Source of the DNA: Deinandra increscens subsp. villosa
Lineage: Eukaryota; Streptophyta; Magnoliopsida; Asterales; Asteraceae
DNA length: 64,000 bases
Direction of reading: 5' to 3'
NCBI GenBank assembly: GCA_039602395.1
Contig: JBCNJP010000035.1
Location: 5,013 to 69,012 of the forward strand
The stretch's first letter is position 1. Each line of letters opens with the position of its first letter. The notes beneath the pieces were generated by a model. It worked only from the letters and a program-made list of their open reading frames with translations, made no database searches and was not told the origin of the DNA. This document shows positions 57,353 to 64,000 of the stretch, in pieces. The position numbers and the translations under genes were made by a program.

Positions 57353-59368
57353 GGATTGATCAGACACGTCAGCTGGATCAAATAAATCCATAAATTTTAT
57401 AGATTTAACAGTTATGGGGATGTATCTTTTGGATTTAACAGATGAATCACTTACTTCAGTTAAAGATTTTGATTTTTTATAATAATAAAATACATAATTC
57501 AATATTAGTAAATTTCTATGTAAAAATAGATGATTTAATATCTATAACAATAAAATACATGATTAGATATTAGTTTTCAATATTGTTAATACTTATTAGT
57601 CTTAATCAAAAAACAATTTCCCTCCTAAATTTTCACCCTTTGGAGCCCTAAAGCTGAAAAATTTTGAAACTATATTATATTACCATCATCTATTCTTATA
57701 ATCTAATTCTATAACAAAAACTCACGCATCTAATAAACCCTAATTCTAGACAACCTCTTCATTCAGCCTCCCAAAATCAAAAGTTATCTCTTTCGATCAA
57801 TTGGCGTCTCTCCTGGGATCTCTCTCACCATCTCTTGAATCTGTCTCCACCCCTATATCAACCCTCAAATCAGAGTCTTGAGGCTTCCTTTAATAGCTCG
57901 CCAACATGGAGGCCTTCATCGCAGTGCATTTCAAAACATAAAGACATTGTTGTGAAGATTTAGGGCCATGTATTAGTATTACAGGTTAATGAGGATTTTT
58001 GTTCGGTTAGATGTATTTCACTTGAGGGTTAATTTGGAACCTTGGAAGTGATGGGTTCAAAGGAATCTCATCTTCTTAAGATATTACATCCGGTTAGCAG
58101 GTGAGTCATCCAATGCGTTGATGTAGTTTATTTTAATTTAGTATTAATTGTTTAATTGAACACTATAAAATCGATAAAATCGATCTGTTGCTTTTGAAGG
58201 GAACACATCTATCTATTCTAATAAACGAAAAGATTTTCAGGTGAGGTGGCATCACCACAGCCCTCCCCTGAGTCACCGCAATGCCTTACTTTTCACCAAT
58301 TAAGGGGAAAGAAAAATTTACTCACGCTATACACTTTCAAACGCGCGGATCCTCCCTATCGGATCCTTATAACCCGGATGTGAAACCCACTGTATAATCA
58401 AGCTTCAAAAACTTAAAACCCTAATTACGCACCAAGAGACTCAACTGTCGCGCTCTCTCACTCTGTCGTTCATCGACCAGCCATTGGGGAATTGCTTCTT
58501 TTGCTTCATTGAAGGTATGAATCGATTAGTGCTTCATCGTATAATCACGCTTCTTTATCTAGATCTGTATTTATTCAATCGATTATGTTTACCGGTGGTT
58601 GAACCGATTAGTGTTACCAGTTGTTGATTTGGATTTGGTTTCCATGGAATCAAGCCCTAAACGATTTTTTATCAAAATCACCGTTCTCCCTTTAGTCGTT
58701 CATAAAAGTCGATTTTAAGGCGCTCTTCTCTCTTCCTGCTTTTCATCGAGGACTATCATCCAAGGTCTTTTAATCGACAATCACAAAGCATCAGGTCTCA
58801 TTCGTTATCCCTTCATCATCATCTAATCATTCACGCTTCATTTTCGTTCAGGCTATCTTTCACCCTTTGATCTTATACTAAGCAGATTGAAACCCTAGAT
58901 TTGTTTGTTTTAAGAAAGAGTCTGATAAGGGAGGACAAGAACTTTTATACATTTTCATGGTTTTCATGTTTTCTCCACATCAGGAGAAGGTTTTCATTCA
59001 GTTTTTATGCTATATTTTGTATATGTGATTTCTTAATCTCATGTATGCTCCACCCAAAAGTTTTAAATGTTGTATATTTAATGGTTTTGTATTTGTACCA
59101 GCCTACTTCTTGTGTTCATTATGTATTTTTTTGTGAAAAGCTTCATGTATATGAACTGTCTCGTGTATGCTCATGAATATTTATGAAATTAGGGTGGACA
59201 TTTGCTGCAAATTCCATTGTTTCAAATGTTAAATCCTAAGTTTGAATTTGGAATTTTTTCTTGCAGGTGTACTTTTTGTTTTTGGGTGTTTAATGGAATA
59301 ACCCTCATACAACTTGATCGACGAAATGTAGAATCTTGAGTTTATGTAGCCCTTTAACAAGGCATAGA
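57353..59368. other. Unassigned DNA
   Basis: No coding region that I can support. 57720-57930 and 58400-58820 are pyrimidine-rich and look like plant gene leaders or introns, without a convincing ORF. At 58216 the sequence TCTATTCTAATAAACG preceded by A resembles a Helitron 5' end, but no matching 3' end was found before the LTR at 59369. Confidence 0.35.
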
Positions 59369-60665
59369 TGTCACACCCCCAATTTCCACTACCGGGGTTT
59401 TACCGTGTGGGGTGTGAACCAGACCAGGACCCGAGTCATTAGTTACATCTAATATAAGTTAAGGGTTTAAAATGTAAATATATTTCCAAACGGGAAATAT
59501 CAAACAGAGATTAAAGTTTAGCGGAAGCACGTAAAAGTCAAGCTGCGCAAGCAAGCGCCCGATAAGTAAATACCAGTTCAATTTGAAAAGATTTGAAAAC
59601 CAATTCCCAAAATAAAAGATTTTAGGTAACGTACGTGCCCAAAAATCAGATTCTCCTAGCGTCCTGCAAAGTATGCATAAGAGCAAGTGTCAACTAATGT
59701 TGGTGAGTTCACATAAGTACATAAGTATCACTAGTATAAATATGCAGTACGAATACAACAGACTTTATTCATATGTAAGTATGTATATTACAAGTACAAT
59801 CCATATCGTAGGTAGCGAGCCTAAGTTCATGTCACTAAAACGTTCGCAACCGAAGCTGAACAATAAGTTGTAGGAATAATTCCTTACGTGGTTTGCCTTC
59901 CCCGTGTCTACTCGATCACGGTAAGTTAGGCTGACATTGTCCTCAGTCCGACCGCCAGTCGGGTGGTGCATCTCATGCCCGCTGAGTGGGGTTTGTCAGA
60001 CCCCAGTAGTACTACCCAATATCCCCTCGCTATATGCTATTAACGGTTCGATAAGTAAGGACTTGAAAGATAAAGCATTTTACGTGAACATGTGATATAT
60101 ACTGGATTTCTACTTTAATCATACATAAAAGTCGTGTTATCACCCTAACCCGGGTGTAACGTTGTTTGCCTGTGTTATCGCCCAAAACCGGACGTAACGT
60201 AAGAGGTTGTGTAACTCACCTTACGGTGCGCTGCTACAATTTAGTAAGACTTCGTGTCTTGTGTAACTACCGAGCACCTATCGATATTACGTAAGTAAGT
60301 GTGTGTCCGCACATGAGTAACATAGCCTAGACGACGGTATTAAAACAAGTAATTCCAAATATGACCCAGGTGACAATTTCAAAATGTGACGAAGATCGTT
60401 TGTTCGAAAGTTATCAAAATGACACTTAGTCGAGAACACAAGGATTTACGAAGATTAAAATGCATATGTTATTCCAAATAATAAATGTAGGGATCATCGG
60501 GTAAGTATATATATATATATATCGAGGTGTAGTCACAAGTGTGAGAAATAAATCGTCCAATATATATATACTTATATATTTATATGTCGTGCCAAAACTC
60601 TCAAAGGTTTAAGGAGAATATATAAAACGTACAAATGTGTTCATGACAATAAAGAAAAATATATT

Positions 60666-60698
<33 letters not shown>

Positions 60699-60892
60699 CT
60701 ACATTTAAAACCAATTTATATTAGTAATAGCGAAACCATCAAGTTTTTAATTCTTTTAAATCGTAAGGTTTTCATACGATAAACATTCTACGGGTATCAC
60801 GAGTAGAGATTTATTAGACATGCATTAGAAATTTTGAGTTTTGGACCAAATAGTGCTTAAAACCATTAAAAGGAAATAAAACAAGAGAAATA

Positions 60893-60965
60893 GGGGTCAC
60901 GGGACTCGAACCCGTGACCTGGACCTTGTAGCAGAGCGACCTAGCCACTGGGCTAGGGGCTCGTT
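60893..60965 (-). other. tRNA-like sequence 1 in the LTR
   Basis: Minus strand: TAGCCCAGTGGCTAGG fits the A box of tRNA genes and GGTTCGAGTCC the B box; a perfect five-pair T arm ACGGG-TTCGAGT-CCCGT is present. The expected acceptor stem does not pair, so it is not called a functional tRNA. Confidence 0.6.
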
Positions 60966-61035
60966 TGTTAACAGGTTTCGCAGCCACCGATTTTATTCAT
61001 GCAGCAACAAGGGAATTGGATCAGGATGAAAAACA

Positions 61036-61128
61036 TGATAAAAGATTTGGGGCAGGGGAGATTCGAACCCGCGCCTCTCGCGAAGGGGGCATGCGCCCTA
61101 CCCACTCCGCCAACCGACCCGGTTGTGC
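61036..61128 (-). other. tRNA-like sequence 2 in the LTR
   Basis: Minus strand: TTGGCGGAGTGGGTAGG (A box-like), then GGTTCGAATCT (B box-like), about 50 bp apart. The T arm has a mismatch. About 75 bp from tRNA-like sequence 1, same strand as the element. Not a functional tRNA as far as I can see. Confidence 0.6.
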
Positions 61129-62361
61129 TTTAACCCAGCACACTATATATTTAAACCATTCCAACCTGTCATCACCTTCTTCCCCAAAACTCCGGTGGCC
61201 GGAGTTTTATTCCGGTCACCGAAAAATCGGGAAACCAGTAATAAAATAAAGGTAATCGTGTGACTAGAAGAGAGAAACAATTACCTTGGAACAAAGATGA
61301 GACATGTCGAGTTTTTGAAGCCGAAACGAAACCGAAATTGAACCCGCTTCGAACTTGAAGTCAATATCGGGACAAACGATGATGCTCCACCGGTTTCTGA
61401 TGCACCCGTGATCACAGGGAACGTTGAATGGTGGTGCTTCGGTGAAGATTTGGCCAGAATTTCCTCTCTGGTGGGGTTTGCGATCGAAAAAAAAAAACAA
61501 AAGCAAAAGAGATAGAGCTTGAAACGATGGATAGAGGTGAACCAATTGAAATCTCACAAGCAAATGATTAAGTTATGTTGATCGATTGGATGGACAGAAG
61601 TAACTGATGTCTTGAAATCGATTTTTTTAATGGTAGTCGGTTAAAGAATGTGAAAAGTGTCCGACTGTTTTATGTTTGAAGTCTCAAAATCAGCTTTGAT
61701 TGAATGACAATATCAACCCCTCACTAATTTATGGAATAAGGAAACAAGTTTAGAAAATAACATCCTAGGTCCCTCTAGGTTTTATTTAATTTAAAGACAA
61801 GTTTAGAAAATTACAAGTGGAGTTCCTCAACGTTTGAAAATATTAACGAACTCCCTAACGGAATTAACGGAGATAACTTCACGGTGAAAAACACGAGTGC
61901 ATGCCAAAGTATATTTTAGCGAACGACGTTTTGTAAAAGTATAATCTATATATGCTTCACATAAAATCATAGTTATAACTCAATAACTATATATTTTAAA
62001 TTCCTATAAAAATACAGAAACGCTTAACGATCAATAACGATGTTGTGATTATAATATTGTAGGCGGTTATGCGATACGTTGCCACATGAACAACATATGA
62101 TGTAATGTATATTTATGTATATGTATATAATACATAAAATCATATTCGTATTCGTCACATGAAATGACAAAACGTATTCGTGAAATCATAGGATATAATT
62201 CATATAGAATTATAAATTATATACATTCAAGTTGGTCGACCGACGTCTAGATTCATGTGCAAAGTTCGTGTAACTATTCTAGTTAAGTGAGGTAACGGAC
62301 GTTACCGAAATATAACACAAATTATTAACGGGGTTAACTTGGGAAATTGCCGGTTGTCACA

Positions 62362-62489
62362 TCATCCCCTTGTTAAGGAATTTTCGTCCCGAAAATTGCC
62401 TTAAGTTGCTACGGTTTCCGTGGAAGGAATAGAAAAATTTTAGGGTTGCTACATCATCCCCTTGTTAAGGAAATTTTCGTCCCGAAAAT
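62362..62489 (-). other. Doubled polypurine/hairpin module of the second Tekay element
   Basis: Purine tract plus AATTTTCG / CGAAAATT inverted repeat at 62362-62397, repeated in similar form at about 62450-62491, as in the first Tekay element. Confidence 0.6.
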
Positions 62490-64000
62490 TTAACTCATAC
62501 CTTAATTAGATGTCGAGGCTTGATAAAATTTAACTCCCACGTGAACTCCGGTCCACGCTTAGATTGCCATCTCACTTTGACGATGGAATTTTACTTCGTT
62601 TCAATGTTTCTCCTCACGTCCCATGATTTTCATGGGTTGTTCGATGAATCGCAATTGTTCATCGATTTTCAGTTCTTCTAATGGAACTATGAGAGTGTCA
62701 TCTGCTAAACACTTCCTCAAGTTCGAAACATGAAACACGTTGTACACTCCATCTAATTCAGGAGGTAGATTTAAACGGTAAGCCATCGGACCAATGCTTC
62801 CGGTGATCTCGAATGGTCCTACATAACGGGGATTCAACTTCTCGCGCTTGCCAAAGCGTACGACGCCTTTCCAGGCGAGACTTTTAACAGTACTTTGTCG
62901 CCAACTTCAAATTCTAACGGCCTTCGGCGTTTATCTGCATAACTCTTTTGTCTATCTCTTGCCGCTTTCAAGCGGTTTCTGATCTGCACGATTCTTTTCG
63001 TGGTCTCATGCACTAGTTCAGGTCAGTGAGTTGGCTCTCACCGACCTCGGCCCAACAGACCGGTGATCTGCATTTTCGTCCGTAGAGAGCCTCAAATGGA
63101 GCGGCTCCAATACTGGTATGGTAGCTGTTGTTATAGGAGAATTCTACCAGTGGTAAAAGCGTTTCTCAATTTTTCCCAAAGTCGAGCACACATGCTCTAA
63201 GCATATCCTCGAGAGTTTGGATGGTACGTTCAGTCTGTCCATCTGTTTGAGAATGATACACGGTACTCATATCTAAGCGAGTTCCCATCGCCGCTTGTAA
63301 GGACCTTCAAAAATTCGAAGCAAATCTACGGTCTCGGTCAGAGATAATAGATAAAGGCACTCCGTTAAGCTTGACAATCTCCTTGAGATATATCCTTGCA
63401 AGTTTGTCTGTTTTGTCACTTTCCTTGATAGCTAGGAAATGGGCAGATTTTGTTAACCGATCAACGATAACCCAAACCATATCGCAACCACTAGAAGAAT
63501 GGGGCAATCCCGTGATGAAATCCATCAAGATTTCTTCCCATTTCCATTCAGGAATTTTAGGTTGTTGCAGTAATCCTGCTTGCTTTCGATGTTCCGTTTT
63601 GACCTTCGCGCACGTCAAGCACTTACTGACATATCTAGCGATGTCAGCTTTCATATTGGGCCACCAATATACCCCCTTTAGGTCTTCATACATTTTGTCT
63701 GAACCCGGATGGATCGAATAACGGGACTTGTGAGCCTCGTCCATCACCAGTTCTCTAAGATTCCCATGCAAAGGTACCCATATACGGTCATTATAATAAC
63801 GAAGCCCATCAAACTTAACTTCTGAAGTTCCATATATGTCATGTAATGATTTAGACCCGAAATTCTCCTCCTTTAGGGCCTCTTTCTGAGCATCCCGGAG
63901 TCTATCCGGTAGCCCTGTATGGATCGTTAATTGCAGAGCTCGAACCCTTCTAGGTTTAACATGTTTCTTTCTACTCAAGGCATCGGCCACTACGTTGGCC
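62490..64000 (-). pseudogene. Tekay Pol C-terminal part, broken; continues beyond the window
   Basis: From right to left: RNase H/integrase linker (MADALSRKKHVKPRRVRAL at 63990), integrase HHCC (HPGSDKMYEDLKG ... CLTCAKVK), catalytic Asp in ILMDFITGLPH and in SDRDRRF. A stop follows at 63304-63306 where the first Tekay element has a Trp-containing sequence. The middle, including the Glu region, is split by frameshifts. Then come a GPF-type module and the start of the chromodomain (MNPRYVGPFEITGSIG, FHVSNLRKCLADD, 62601-62837), broken again at 62600. The same domains are intact in the polyprotein at 28019-32500. Confidence 0.9.

Larger units (their letters stand above)
59369..62361 (-). repeat. 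3' LTR of a second, older Tekay element
   Basis: Begins TGTCACACCC and ends TTGTCACA on the + strand, 2993 bp. It shares blocks with the first Tekay LTR, for example GTGAGTTCACA, CCCCGTGTC, AGGCTGA, CCCAGTAG and CAATATCCCCTCGCT near 59700-60030, but is otherwise diverged and 450 bp longer. TA-rich runs at 60508-60524 and 60673-60700. The other LTR is beyond the window. Confidence 0.85.

Noticed and set aside
58901..59176. 91-codon frame after a leader-like region, possible host gene
   Set aside because: No domain, no splice structure that extends it, and composition close to the surrounding non-coding DNA.
58216..59368. Second Helitron starting at 58216
   Set aside because: Only a 5'-end-like sequence is visible; no CTRR end with a hairpin before the LTR that follows.
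60893..61128. Functional tRNA genes
   Set aside because: A and B boxes and a good T arm are present, but acceptor and anticodon arms do not pair as required. Listed only as tRNA-like.

Overview
The window looks like intergenic heterochromatin from a flowering plant. I see no intact host gene, and almost every recognisable piece is a transposable element (TE), often one inside another. The mix suggests an Asteraceae-like eudicot genome: Tekay/Del chromoviruses with 2.5-3 kb LTRs starting TGTCACACCC, SIRE-like copia elements whose Gag carries two zinc knuckles and which have an extra 3' ORF, and Tat-lineage gypsy elements with an extra RNase H and a 'putative gypsy type transposon' ORF. The family assignment is inference.

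Layout. 1-1113: fragment of a + strand element with a gypsy-type-transposon ORF and two intron-like gaps. 1114-13867: a decayed minus-strand Tat-type gypsy element, split inside its RNase H by a + strand, pol-less SIRE-like element (2170-10818) that carries a gag and two related extra ORFs. 13868-14580: a second gypsy-type-transposon ORF fragment. 14581-22204: a 5'-truncated SIRE-like copia element (gag, pol, and an extra ORF with an intron). 22205-25310: a short Helitron, a 76-bp AT microsatellite and a decayed PIF/Harbinger transposase. 25316-35825: a complete, apparently very young Tekay element (2541-bp LTRs that read as identical, CCCCC target duplication, 1493-codon gag-pol reading frame). 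35826-40198: AT-rich DNA with one hAT MITE and two palindromic Mutator-type MITEs. 40199-57352: a minisatellite with a 20-bp unit, opened by three insertions: a gag-only copia element (40372-46738), a large pol-less LTR element (47070-55842) that itself holds a CACTA element (47747-52500), and a hAT MITE (56814-57323). 57353-59368: unassigned DNA. 59369-64000: a second, older Tekay element, cut by the window edge, whose LTR contains two tRNA-like sequences.

How the parts relate. Three pol-less LTR elements would need enzymes supplied by relatives such as the SIRE-like or Tekay elements. Target duplications and restored reading frames give an order of insertion: the minisatellite before the gag-only and large LTR elements, the large LTR element before the CACTA, and the Tat element before the 2170-10818 element.

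The most unusual recurring signal is short. Several unrelated elements carry, in non-coding leader, intron or LTR DNA, a family-specific core of about 8-12 bp repeated 10-16 times. In three of these places the copies start about 20 bp apart with unrelated spacers between them, and the minisatellite has the same 20-bp core-plus-variable layout.
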